DNA of 64,000 bases, taken from NCBI GenBank assembly GCA_040756995.1, contig JBFLYK010000012.1:90316-154315 (forward strand). Reading direction: 5' to 3'. Positions 8,909-20,079 of this stretch are shown here, piece by piece (positions within the stretch are counted from its first letter, which is position 1; the number at the start of each line of letters is the position of its first letter). Source of the stretch: BP-133 sp040756995 (GTDB lineage Bacteria > Actinomycetota > Acidimicrobiia > IMCC26256 > BP-133). Made by a program: the position numbers and the translations under genes. The notes under the pieces are model-generated. The model was given only the letters and a program-made list of their open reading frames with translations. It was not told the origin of the DNA and made no database searches.

Positions 8909-9997
8909 TCAGTCGTACTCGGTCAGGCCGCCCCCGACCCCTTCGAGGGAGCTGCCGAACTGGCTGAAGAGCTTCCCGAGGAGCCCGGCCACGTCGACGC
9001 TGACGGCGTCGGACGGGGCGGTCACGCCGGCCGCCTCCCGGTCGATGTCGAGGCGCAGCGCCACCCGGCCGGTGTTCGGCGCCGGGGTGGTTCCGGCCAG
9101 CTGGGCCAGATCGAGCTCCAGCCGCGACACCCGTCCGCCCTTGACCCACACGTCGAGCGACGCCGGCTTGTCGGGGACGTCGCCGACCTCCGGCAGCTGG
9201 CCGCCGAAGGGCATCGTCTGCTGCTGCGCCAGGGCGGGGCGGACCTTGGCGTAGAAGCCGCGCAGCGACGACACGGTGGCGAGGTAGTGGTCGCCGGCGT
9301 CGTCGGACTTCAGCTCCTTGATGCTGACGTCCTCGCTGAGGGCCTTGCCGACCGCATCCTTCAGGGCCTGGAACTCGCTGGGCAGCTTCTCGGCACCGGT
9401 CGGCGCTGGGGTCGAGCTCTCGGTGTCGCCGCCGAACTGCCGGCGCAGGTTGTCGAACAGACCGGTCACCGTCGAGAGGTCGGCCACGATCCACTGGCCG
9501 GCCGCGGCGGCGGAGATGAACCCGAACCCGTCCTGGGAGGCCAGCTCGGAGAGGGTCTTGTTGATCTCGTCGGGCGACTCGGAGAACAGCTTGGCCAGCC
9601 CGGCGATGTCGGCCCGGGCGTAGAGCTTGCGGTCGATGTAGCGGAGCTCGAAGGCGTGCTCGAGGTCGCCGGCCTTCACGTCGAGGCCGAACCGGTCCTT
9701 CGCGGTCGAGATGGCGATGTGGCCGTTGCGGAGGATGTCGAGGCCGGCCCGGTCCTCGTCGGTGAGCGGCGCCCCGTCGTTGAAGAGGGCGTTGAGGTCG
9801 TTCTCGGAGCCGACCACACTCAGCCGGAACGTCCCTTCCTTCTGGTTGGCGGTCCTCTCGGCCGCCTCCCGCACCGCCACCCGGGGCGAGAGCTTCTCGG
9901 CCGCGCCGCAGCCGGCCAGGACGACAGCTGACAGAACAGCGGCGATGACAGCGCGACGAATGCCCCGGGGTGCGGGGTGTCCCCGCAGAATGATCAT
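8909..9997 (-). CDS. Secreted lipoprotein of unknown function
   Basis: 362 aa. The ATG at 9997 gives a typical lipoprotein signal: basic MIILRGHPAPRGIRRA, hydrophobic VIAAVLSAVVLAGC, and a lipobox LAGC with Cys at about residue 30. The longer frame upstream of this ATG lacks any signal and runs into the pyr leader, so the short start is preferred. A TACGCT -10 lies 7 bases upstream. The mature protein resembles LppX/LprG-type or DUF-type actinobacterial lipoproteins only loosely (alternating strands such as FRLSVVGSENDLNALF and VDVWVKGGRVSRLELDLAQL). Function is unknown. Confidence 0.75.
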   Translation of the reverse strand: MIILRGHPAPRGIRRAVIAAVLSAVVLAGCGAAEKLSPRVAVREAAERTANQKEGTFRLSVVGSENDLNALFNDGAPLTDEDRAGLDILRNGHIAISTAKDRFGLDVKAGDLEHAFELRYIDRKLYARADIAGLAKLFSESPDEINKTLSELASQDGFGFISAAAAGQWIVADLSTVTGLFDNLRRQFGGDTESSTPAPTGAEKLPSEFQALKDAVGKALSEDVSIKELKSDDAGDHYLATVSSLRGFYAKVRPALAQQQTMPFGGQLPEVGDVPDKPASLDVWVKGGRVSRLELDLAQLAGTTPAPNTGRVALRLDIDREAAGVTAPSDAVSVDVAGLLGKLFSQFGSSLEGVGGGLTEYD

Positions 9998-10004
9998 GTC
10001 GCGC

Positions 10005-10010
10005 AGCGTA
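10005..10010 (-). promoter_or_regulatory. -10 element (TACGCT) of a leaderless-type promoter for the lipoprotein gene
   Basis: On the minus strand TACGCT is followed by 7 bases and the ATG at 9997, with no Shine-Dalgarno sequence. This supports both the short start and leaderless transcription. Confidence 0.5.
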
Positions 10011-10084
10011 GCGACGACCTCTGAGGTTGTCGCCTGCGTTTCTCGGGAGCGTGGTCGGTGTGCCCGATCCCGGCCCGGTCGTGC

Positions 10085-10090
10085 TACCTT
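10085..10090 (+). promoter_or_regulatory. Candidate -10 (TACCTT) for the pyr operon
   Basis: TGCTACCTT resembles an extended -10. It would start the RNA near 10097, just upstream of the PyrR hairpin. No good -35 is present, so this is tentative. Confidence 0.35.
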
Positions 10091-10108
10091 CCGAGAGGTA
10101 ACCGTGAA

Positions 10109-10128
10109 GGGGATCCTGTGAGGTCCCC
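10109..10128 (+). promoter_or_regulatory. PyrR-binding RNA hairpin in the pyr leader
   Basis: The RNA folds as GGGGA / UCCCC (10109-10113 with 10124-10128) around the loop UCCUGUGAGG. The loop contains CUGUGAGG, matching the known PyrR recognition consensus CNGNGAGG. It ends 2 bases before the ribosome-binding site GGGAGG (10131-10136), so PyrR bound with UMP could block translation of pyrR, as known for the mycobacterial pyr operon. Confidence 0.8.
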
Positions 10129-10145
10129 ACGGGAGGCGAACAGCA

Positions 10146-10763
10146 TTGCGGAATCCCCCTGCTTGGAGTGCCCCTGACCCGACGGGTCCGGGGCATTGGC
10201 TTCTCCGGGCCCGGGTCTTCGAGGCCGACGACCTGAAACGGGCCATCACCCGGATCGCTCACGAGATCGTCGAGCGCAATCACGGCGCCTCCGATGTCGT
10301 GCTGGTCGGCCTCTACACCCGGGGCGTCGTGGTGGCCCAGCGGCTGGCCGAGGCCATCACCTCCTTCGAAGGCGTCGAAGTGCCGGTGGGCGCCCTCGAC
10401 GTCTCCTTCTACCGCGACGACATCGCCGTCCGGCGCGTGTCGCCCCTCGGGCCGACGCAGCTGCCGGGCGACGTGAAGGACAAGATCGTCGTCCTCTGCG
10501 ACGACGTGCTCTTCACCGGCCGGACGGTCCGGGCGGCGATGGACGCCGTCGTCGACTTCGGCCGGCCCCGGGCCGTGCAGCTGGCCGTGCTGGTCGACCG
10601 GGGCCACCGGGAGCTGCCCATCCGGGCCGACTACGTCGGGAAGAACCTGCCCACGAAGTGGGACGAGGACGTGCGCGTCCACCTCATCCCCACCGACGAG
10701 GACGACGGCATCGAGATCTGGGAGTGCGTGGAGGAGAACGAAGGCGAGGGAGGGACGCCGTGA
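10146..10763 (+). CDS. pyrR: Bifunctional pyr operon RNA-binding regulator / uracil phosphoribosyltransferase
   Basis: 205 aa. PyrR binds the pyr leader RNA in response to UMP and also makes UMP from uracil. The core starts at VFEADDLKRAITRIAHEIVERNHG (about residue 24) and contains the PRPP motif VVLCDDVLFTGRTVRAAMDA and the C-terminal LVDRGHRELPIRADYVGKNLPT. The only start in frame is TTG 10146: a stop codon lies in frame at 10119 and no ATG/GTG/TTG follows before the core. GGGAGG sits 9 bases upstream of the TTG. The extra ~18 N-terminal residues are encoded over a strong RNA hairpin. Its stop overlaps the pyrB GTG. Confidence 0.93.
   Translation: MRNPPAWSAPDPTGPGHWLLRARVFEADDLKRAITRIAHEIVERNHGASDVVLVGLYTRGVVVAQRLAEAITSFEGVEVPVGALDVSFYRDDIAVRRVSPLGPTQLPGDVKDKIVVLCDDVLFTGRTVRAAMDAVVDFGRPRAVQLAVLVDRGHRELPIRADYVGKNLPTKWDEDVRVHLIPTDEDDGIEIWECVEENEGEGGTP
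10169..10195 (+). terminator. Terminator-like hairpin inside the 5' end of pyrR
   Basis: Bases 10169-10180 pair with 10184-10195 (11 pairs, one mismatch, loop GAC), followed by TTGGCTTCT, which is moderately U-rich. It lies in the N-terminal extension of PyrR. It could act as an attenuator when the ribosome is absent; this is inference. Confidence 0.45.
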
Positions 10764-11686
10764 AGCACCTGCTGGGTATCGACGACCTCGGGGCGGACGG
10801 GATCGCCGAAGTGCTGCGCCTGGCCGACTCGTTCCTCGAAGTCACGCGGCGGGACATCCCGAAGGTGCCCGCTCTGCGGGGCAAGACCGTCGTGTCGATG
10901 TTCTACGAGGACTCGACCCGGACCCGGCTGTCGTTCGAGACGGCGGCCAAGCGCCTCTCGGCCGACACCATGACCTTCTCGGCCGGTTCGTCCTCGCTGC
11001 GCAAGGGTGAGTCGCTGCTCGACACCGTCCGCACCGTCGAGGCGATGGGCATCGACGCCATCGTCGTCCGCCACCGCTCCAGCGGTGTGCCGCAGCGGAT
11101 CGCCGGCTGGATCGACGCCTCGATCGTCAACGCCGGCGACGGCTGGCACGAACACCCGACGCAGGCCCTCCTCGACGCCTTCACCCTCCGGCGCCATCGG
11201 GGCGAGAACCTTGCCGGCATGCAGGTGGCCATCGTCGGCGACATCAAGCACTCCCGGGTGGCCCGCTCCAACGTGAAGGCCCTGTCCGCCCTCGGCGCCG
11301 AGGTCACCCTGGTCGGCCCGCCGACCCTCATGCCGCCTGACCTCGAGGGCTGGCCGGTGACGGTCAGCTACGACATCGACGAGGTGCTCCCCACGACCGA
11401 CGTCCTCTACGTCCTGCGCATCCAGCGGGAACGGCAGCAGGAAGCGTTGTTCCCCTCCTTGAGGGAGTACGCCACCCGCTACGGCATCACCACCGAGCGC
11501 CTCGCCCGACTGCCGGCCGATGCGCTGGTCATGCACCCCGGCCCGACGAACCGGGGAGTGGAGATCGACGCCCTCGTGGCCGACGACCCCCGCTCGGTCA
11601 TCAACGAACAGGTGGCCAACGGGGTCGCCGTCCGCATGGCCGTGCTGTACATGCTGCTCGGCTCGGGTGAGGGGAGGGCGGCGTGA
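10760..11686 (+). CDS. pyrB: Aspartate carbamoyltransferase catalytic chain
   Basis: 308 aa from GTG 10760, overlapping pyrR by 4 bases. Joins carbamoyl phosphate and aspartate, the committed UMP step. Signatures: FYEDSTRTRLSFETAAKRL (carbamoyl-phosphate site), SLRKGESLLDTVRT with the mobile-loop Ser/Lys, GDGWHEHPTQALLDAFTL, VAIVGDIKHSRVARSN, and LRIQRERQ plus MHPGPTNRGVEI for aspartate binding. No regulatory pyrI subunit follows, as usual in actinobacteria; pyrC overlaps directly. Confidence 0.97.
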   Translation: MKHLLGIDDLGADGIAEVLRLADSFLEVTRRDIPKVPALRGKTVVSMFYEDSTRTRLSFETAAKRLSADTMTFSAGSSSLRKGESLLDTVRTVEAMGIDAIVVRHRSSGVPQRIAGWIDASIVNAGDGWHEHPTQALLDAFTLRRHRGENLAGMQVAIVGDIKHSRVARSNVKALSALGAEVTLVGPPTLMPPDLEGWPVTVSYDIDEVLPTTDVLYVLRIQRERQQEALFPSLREYATRYGITTERLARLPADALVMHPGPTNRGVEIDALVADDPRSVINEQVANGVAVRMAVLYMLLGSGEGRAA

Positions 11687-12975
11687 ACCTGCTCATCCAG
11701 GGTGGGACCGTCATCGATGCCGATGGGTCGCGCCGGGCCGACGTCGTCGTGCGGGACGGGCTGATCGCCGACGTCGGCGACAACCTCACTGCACCGGGTG
11801 GCGCCACCGTCCTCGAGGCGGACGGGTGCATCGTGTCGCCGGGCTTCGTCGACCTCCACACCCATCTCCGGGAACCGGGCGGGGAGGACGCCGAGACCAT
11901 CGAGACCGGCGCCCGGGCCGGCGCCCTCGGGGGGTACACCGCGCTGGTGGCCATGCCCAACACCAACCCGCCGATCGACACCGCGGCGGTGGTGGAGCAG
12001 GTGCTCCGGGCCGGCCGGGTGGCGCCCTGTCACGTCGTGTCCTCCGGCTGCATCACCAAGGGCCGGGCCGGCGAAGAGCTGGCGCCCCTCGGCGAGCTCC
12101 ACGGCCTCGGCGTCCGCATCTTCACCGACGACGGCACCTGCGTGGCCGACGCCGGTCTCATGCGCCGGGCCCTGGAGTACGCCCGGGCCCTGCCCGGCGC
12201 CGTGCTGGCCCAGCACTGCGAGGATCCGCAGCTGGCCCGGGGCGGTCACATGAACGAGGGCGCCTGGTCGAGCTGGCTCGGCATCCCCGGCATGCCGGCC
12301 GAGGCCGAGTCGGTGGTGGTGGCCCGCGACATCGCGCTGGCCGGCCTCACCGGCGGGCGGGTCCACTTCCTCCACCTCTCCACCGCCACGTCGGTCGAGC
12401 TCGTCCGGGCGGCCAAGGCCAAGGGCCTGGCCGTCACCGCCGAGGCCGCGCCCCACCACTTCACGCTGACCGACTCGCTGTGCTGCGGTTACGACCCGAT
12501 CTACAAGGTCAACCCGCCCCTGCGCACCGAAGGTGACGTCAAGGCGGTCAAGGAAGGCCTGGCCGACGGCACCATCGACGCCATCGCTACCGACCACGCT
12601 CCCCACCCCGCCCAGGAGAAGGAGCGGCCCTTCGACGAGGCGCCGCCCGGGATGCTGGGGCTTGAGACCGCCCTCGCCCTCACGCTGACCGAACTGGTCG
12701 GCCCCGGGCTCCTGGACCTGCCGAAGGCCCTCGCCCTGCTGTCGTGGCAGCCGGCCCGCCTCGCCGGCCTGGCCGACCACGGCGGCCCGATCGCCCCCGG
12801 CCGCCCCGCTCACATCGCCGTCTTCGATCCGGAAGCCGTCTGGGAGGTCGACCCCACGAAGCTGGCCAGCCGTTCCCGCAACACGCCCTACGCCGGCCGC
12901 AAGCTGACCGGGAAGGTGCGCCACACAGTCCTGGCCGGCGAGCCGGTCGTCCGCGACGGGCAGGCCCAGCGTTGA
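11683..12975 (+). CDS. pyrC: Dihydroorotase (type I)
   Basis: 430 aa from GTG 11683, overlapping pyrB by 4 bases. Closes carbamoyl aspartate to dihydroorotate. The amidohydrolase metal ligands are visible: DLHTHLREPG near residue 61, His and Asp further on (HFLHLSTATS, AEAAPHHFTLTD) and the Asp of AIATDHAPHP. The C-terminal ISRNTPYAG-like segment (SRSRNTPYAGRKLTGKV) is typical of type I enzymes that sit next to pyrB. carA starts inside its stop codon region. Confidence 0.97.
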   Translation: MNLLIQGGTVIDADGSRRADVVVRDGLIADVGDNLTAPGGATVLEADGCIVSPGFVDLHTHLREPGGEDAETIETGARAGALGGYTALVAMPNTNPPIDTAAVVEQVLRAGRVAPCHVVSSGCITKGRAGEELAPLGELHGLGVRIFTDDGTCVADAGLMRRALEYARALPGAVLAQHCEDPQLARGGHMNEGAWSSWLGIPGMPAEAESVVVARDIALAGLTGGRVHFLHLSTATSVELVRAAKAKGLAVTAEAAPHHFTLTDSLCCGYDPIYKVNPPLRTEGDVKAVKEGLADGTIDAIATDHAPHPAQEKERPFDEAPPGMLGLETALALTLTELVGPGLLDLPKALALLSWQPARLAGLADHGGPIAPGRPAHIAVFDPEAVWEVDPTKLASRSRNTPYAGRKLTGKVRHTVLAGEPVVRDGQAQR

Positions 12976-14072
12976 CCCAGGAGGCACTGCTCGTTCTCGC
13001 CGATGGCGCCGAATTCGAAGGCGAAGCCATCGGGGCGTTCACCGACCCGGAGGCGGAACTGACCGTCGCCACCGGCGAGTTCGTCTTCAACACCGCCCTG
13101 TCCGGCTACCAGGAGGTGCTGACCGACCCGTCCTACGCCGGGCAGGTGGTGACGTTCACCTATCCCCACATCGGCAACTACGGGACGAACCCGGCCGACG
13201 AGGAGAGCGGCGGCGTGCACTGCGCCGGCATCGTCGTCCGGGAGCTGGCGAGGCGACCCTCCAACTGGCGCTCCGAAGAAAGTCTCGACGCCTACCTCCG
13301 CCGCCACCGGGTCCCCGGCCTGGCCGGCATCGACACCCGCCGGCTGACGCGCCATCTCAGGGAGCACGGCGCCCTTCCGGGGGCGTTCGGCACCGACGAG
13401 GCGTCGGTCCGGGCCGCGGCGGCCACGGCCCAGGGGACGGATGGCCTCGACCTGGTCGCCGGGGTGACCTGTACCGAGCCCTACCTGGCGCCCGGTAGCC
13501 ATCCCGACGCACGGTTCTCGGTCGTCGCCTACGACTTCGGCATCAAGCAGTCGATCCTGCGCCGCCTCGTCGCCGCCGGCTGCCGGGTCGAGGTCGTGCC
13601 CGCCTCCACCAAGGCCGACGACGTCCTCGCCCGCCGGCCCGACGGCGTGTTCCTGTCCAACGGGCCCGGCGACCCCGCCGGCGTCGTCGGCGCCCCCGAC
13701 GCCATCCGCGGCATCCTCGGCGAGGTCCCGGTGTTCGGCATCTGCCTCGGCCACCAGCTCCTCGGCCTGTCGCTCGGCGGGACCACCTCGAAGCTGCCCT
13801 TCGGCCACCACGGCGCCAACCACCCCGTCCGCCGGATGAGCAGCGGCGTGGTGGAGATCACCAGTCAGAACCACAACTACGCCGTCGACCCCGACTCGCT
13901 GGAGGGCGCGGAGGTCACCCACGTGAACCTCAACGACGGCGTGGTGGAAGGCCTGCGCGTCGAGCGCCTGCGGGCCTTCTCCGTGCAGTACCACCCGGAG
14001 GCCGCTCCGGGGCCCCACGACGCCGCCTATCTGTTCGACGACTTCACTTCCCTGATGGAGGCGAGTCGCTAA
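12972..14072 (+). CDS. carA: Carbamoyl-phosphate synthase small subunit
   Basis: 366 aa. Glutaminase subunit that feeds ammonia to CarB. The TTG at 12972 overlaps the pyrC stop (TTGA) and gives the standard N-terminus LTQEALLVLADGAEFEGEAIG. The N-terminal domain shows FNTALSGYQEVLTDPSYAGQVVTFTYPHIGNYG. The class I glutamine amidotransferase domain has the nucleophile FGICLGHQLLGL and the catalytic His/Glu in VQYHPEAAPGPHD. carB starts at the base after the TAA. The product serves both the pyrimidine and arginine pathways in this window. Confidence 0.97.
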   Translation: MTQEALLVLADGAEFEGEAIGAFTDPEAELTVATGEFVFNTALSGYQEVLTDPSYAGQVVTFTYPHIGNYGTNPADEESGGVHCAGIVVRELARRPSNWRSEESLDAYLRRHRVPGLAGIDTRRLTRHLREHGALPGAFGTDEASVRAAAATAQGTDGLDLVAGVTCTEPYLAPGSHPDARFSVVAYDFGIKQSILRRLVAAGCRVEVVPASTKADDVLARRPDGVFLSNGPGDPAGVVGAPDAIRGILGEVPVFGICLGHQLLGLSLGGTTSKLPFGHHGANHPVRRMSSGVVEITSQNHNYAVDPDSLEGAEVTHVNLNDGVVEGLRVERLRAFSVQYHPEAAPGPHDAAYLFDDFTSLMEASR

Positions 14073-17395
<3,323 letters not shown>

Positions 17396-17399
<4 letters not shown>

Positions 17400-18328
17400 G
17401 CCCCGGCGTCGACCTCACCTGCCGGCTCGGGCCGCTCACCCTTCCCAATCCGATCGTCACCGCCTCGGGCACCTACGGGTACGGCGACGAGGTCGCCAAG
17501 CTCGGGGATCCCTCGAAGCTCGGCGCGGTTACGGCCAAGTCGTTGTCGATCTATCCGTGGGAGGGGAATCCGCCACCCCGGGTGTGGGAGGCGACGGCCG
17601 GGATGCTCAACTCCGTCGGATTGCAGAATCCCGGTGTCGAGGCCTGGCTGGAACACGACCTGCCTCCGCTCCTCGCCCGGGGGGCCCGGGTCATCGTCTC
17701 GATCTGGGGCCGCTCGGTCGACGACTTCGCCAAAGCGGCGGCGGCCGTCGTTCCGGCGCTCTCCCGGCTCACCGCCCTGGAAATCAATGTCAGTTGCCCC
17801 AATCTCGAAGACCGCGGTCACATGTTCGCCGCCCATCCGGAGACCACCGCGGCGGCGATCGGAGCCGTCCTCGATCAGCTCCCGCCGTCCGTTCCGCTGT
17901 TCGCCAAGCTCTCGCCGAACGTCACCGACCTCGTGGCCGTGGCCGCCGCCGCGGTCGGCGCCGGAGCCACCGGCCTGACGCTGATCAACACCGTCCTCGG
18001 TCTGGCCATCGACGCCGAGACCCGCCGGCCGCGCCTGGGCGCCGGCGGCGGTGGTCTCTCCGGGCCGGCCATCAAGCCGGTGGCCCTGCGGGCCGTGGCC
18101 GACGTGCACCGGGCGCTTCCCGACACACCCATCATCGGGACGGGCGGTGTCCGCTCCGGCCTCGACGCCGTCGAGATGCTGTTGGCCGGCGCCAGCGCGG
18201 TGGGGGTGGGGACCGCCACGTTCTTCGATCCCCGGGCCGCCCAACACGTCGTCGACGGCCTGGCCCGCTGGTGCGCCGAACACGGCGTGGCCCGCAGCGG
18301 CGACCTCGTCGGAGGACTCCAATGGTGA
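17396..18328 (+). CDS. pyrD: Dihydroorotate dehydrogenase, class 1B catalytic subunit
   Basis: 310 aa from GTG 17396, overlapping carB (GTGA). Oxidises dihydroorotate to orotate with FMN. It matches the cytosolic class 1B type: NPIVTASGTYGYG, AGMLNSVGLQNPGVE, INVSCPN with the catalytic cysteine, KLSPNVTD, INTVLGLAIDAETRRPRLG, GGLSGPAIKPVALR and PIIGTGGV. Class 1B enzymes normally pair with the iron-sulfur flavoprotein PyrK, whose gene is usually between carB and pyrD; there is no room for it here and none in this window. Its end overlaps pyrF. Confidence 0.94.
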
Positions 18329-18987
18329 CCGCTGTCCGCGACCGCTTCGCCCTCGCTCTCGACGTCGACGATCTGGCCGCCGCCGTCGCCCTGGCCGACC
18401 GGCTGCACCCCTGGTTCGGTGTCGTGAAGGTCGGTCTCGAACTGTTCGCCGCCGCCGGGCCGGCGGCTGTCGAGAAGCTGGCCGCCCCCGATCGGCGCGT
18501 CTTCCTCGACCTCAAGCTCCACGACATTCCGACCACCGTCGGCAAGGCCGCCCGCCAGGTCGGGCGGCTCGGTGTGGGTTATCTCACACTGCACACCGCC
18601 GGCGGCGTCGACATGCTCCGGGCCGCGGTCGACGGTCTGGTGGCCGGCGCCGCCGACGCCGGCGTCGACCGTCCGGTGGCCCTCGGCGTCACGGTGCTCA
18701 CCAGTGATCCGGACGCTTCGGCGTTCCCCGCCCGGCTCGACGCCGCTGCCGCCGGCGGATGTGGCGGCGTCGTGTGCTCGGTCCGCGAGCTCCCGGCGGT
18801 GAAAGATCGTTCACAGCTGCTGGCCGTCGTGCCCGGCATCCGCCTCCCGGGAGGGGCGACCCACGACCAGGCCCGCGTCGGAACCCCGGCCGAGGCCATC
18901 GCCGCCGGCGCCGACCTGCTCGTGATCGGCCGGGCGGTGACGGCTGCGCCCGATCCCGAAGCGGCCGCCGCGGCGCTTGCCGGGTAG
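18322..18987 (+). CDS. pyrF: Orotidine 5'-phosphate decarboxylase (type 1)
   Basis: 221 aa from ATG 18322, overlapping pyrD by 7 bases. Last UMP step. Signatures: RFALALDVDD, VKVGLELF, the catalytic FLDLKLHDIPTTVGKA (D-x-K-x-x-D array), LTLHTAGG and the C-terminal VVPGIRLPGGATHDQARVGTPAEAIAAGADLLVIGRAVT. It closes the pyr operon; orotate phosphoribosyltransferase (pyrE) is not in the window. Confidence 0.97.
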   Translation: MVTAVRDRFALALDVDDLAAAVALADRLHPWFGVVKVGLELFAAAGPAAVEKLAAPDRRVFLDLKLHDIPTTVGKAARQVGRLGVGYLTLHTAGGVDMLRAAVDGLVAGAADAGVDRPVALGVTVLTSDPDASAFPARLDAAAAGGCGGVVCSVRELPAVKDRSQLLAVVPGIRLPGGATHDQARVGTPAEAIAAGADLLVIGRAVTAAPDPEAAAAALAG

Positions 18988-19008
18988 TCCCCACCGCTTT
19001 CCCCGTCT

Positions 19009-19103
19009 GTCACGTCCGTGACGCGAAAACCGTTACTGCGGGCCGAATTCCCATGAAAACACCGTTACGGACGGGTTGTGGGCCTAGGGGCTCTGCCTAT
19101 ACT
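19009..19103 (+). promoter_or_regulatory. Promoter and upstream operator-like elements of mihF
   Basis: A good promoter is visible: TTGTGG (19076-19081), 16-base spacer, TATACT (19098-19103). Upstream are a perfect inverted repeat GTCACG-TC-CGTGAC (19009-19022) and two copies of CCGTTAC (19030-19036 and 19062-19068) 32 bases apart, both preceded by GAAAAC. They are placed like activator or repressor sites. The binding protein is unknown. Confidence 0.6.
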
Positions 19104-19203
19104 GACCAGGTTCGTCGGTCCCCGGGCGGCGACGCCACCGTGCAGGTGACCACCCGGGTTCCGAACAAAAGTTTTCGTTGACGCCTCCGGAGGTCCCAAG
19201 GCC

Positions 19204-19521
19204 ATGCCCCTCCCGCCGTCGCTCGATCCCGCGCAGCGCCAGGCGGCGCTCGAGAAGGCAGCTGCCGCCCGCCGTCAGCGGGCCGAGTTGAAGGAGAAGC
19301 TGAAGGCTGGATCGATCAGCCTCGGCGAGTTGCTGGCGCAGGGCGACACCGATGACGCCGTCGCCAAGCTCAAGGTGGTCACTGTCCTCGAGTCCCTCCC
19401 GGGCGTCGGCAAGGTGAAGGCCCGGCGCACGATGGAGGAGCTCGAGATCAGCGAGAACCGTCGCGTCCGGGGCCTGGGCACGCACCAGCGGCGCGCCCTC
19501 CTCGAACACTTCGAGCGTTAG
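19204..19521 (+). CDS. mihF: Actinobacterial integration host factor mIHF
   Basis: 105 aa, the family length. This actinobacteria-specific nucleoid protein bends DNA and is essential in mycobacteria. The basic N-terminal helix region (QRQAALEKAAAARRQRAELKEKLKAG) is followed by the helix-two-turn-helix core VTVLESLPGVGKVKARRTMEELEISENRRVRGLGTHQRRALLEHF, the highly conserved signature. GGAGG lies about 10 bases upstream of the ATG. It is the first gene of the run with gmk, rpoZ and coaBC, and gmk follows in the same frame after the TAG stop. Confidence 0.96.
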   Translation: MPLPPSLDPAQRQAALEKAAAARRQRAELKEKLKAGSISLGELLAQGDTDDAVAKLKVVTVLESLPGVGKVKARRTMEELEISENRRVRGLGTHQRRALLEHFER

Positions 19522-19527
19522 GGCTCT

Positions 19528-20079
19528 CTGGGCGTTCTCCTCGTCCTCTCGGGCCCTTCCGGAGCCGGTAAGGGCACCGTCGCGGCCAAACTCCTCGACC
19601 GGGAGCCCCGGCCGTGGCTCTCCGTGTCGGCTACCACCCGGCCGCCGCGCCCCGGTGAACAGGACGGCGTCGACTACGTCTTCATCGACCGGGCCACGTT
19701 CGAGAAGTGGCAGGAGCATGACGAGTTCGTCGAATCGTTCGAGGTTTTCGGTCACTTCTACGGCACCCCGAAACGCCCGCTGATCGACCACCTGGCCGCC
19801 GGCGACGACGTGATCCTGGAGATCGACGTGCAGGGCGCGATGGCGGTCCGTAAGGCCTTTCCCGACGCGGTGCTCGTCTTCCTCCGGCCGCCGAGCCGAG
19901 AGGTGCAAAAGGAGCGGTTGCTCGCCCGGGCCGGCGACGCGCCCGACAGCATCGAACGGCGGCTGGCCAAGGCCGACGCCGAGGAATCGATGGCCGGCGA
20001 GTTCGACCTGGTGGTCGTCAACGACGACCTGGAGACGGCCGTGGAGCAGGTCGCTGCTATCCTCGAAGCCCGCAGATGA
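19528..20079 (+). CDS. gmk: Guanylate kinase, probable CTG start
   Basis: 183 aa if started at CTG 19528. Phosphorylates GMP to GDP. The P-loop LSGPSGAGKGT begins only 12 codons after the mihF stop, followed by SVSATTRPPRPGEQDGVDYVFIDRATFEKW, ILEIDVQGAMAVRKAFPDAVLVFLRPP and FDLVVVNDDLETAV. Between the mihF TAG (19519-19521) and the P-loop there is no ATG, GTG or TTG in this frame; CTG 19528 is the only near-cognate codon and gives the normal N-terminus. AGGG (19520-19523) could serve as a close ribosome site. A start at GTG 19624 would delete the P-loop and is rejected. Confidence 0.9.
   Translation: MGVLLVLSGPSGAGKGTVAAKLLDREPRPWLSVSATTRPPRPGEQDGVDYVFIDRATFEKWQEHDEFVESFEVFGHFYGTPKRPLIDHLAAGDDVILEIDVQGAMAVRKAFPDAVLVFLRPPSREVQKERLLARAGDAPDSIERRLAKADAEESMAGEFDLVVVNDDLETAVEQVAAILEARR

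Noticed and set aside
9998..10249. Longer start for the lipoprotein gene on the minus strand
   Set aside because: It would bury the lipoprotein signal 84 residues inside the protein and overlap the pyr leader; ATG 9997 fits the lipobox and the -10 element.
19624..20079. gmk starting at GTG 19624
   Set aside because: It would remove the P-loop GPSGAGKGT, which is essential for the enzyme.
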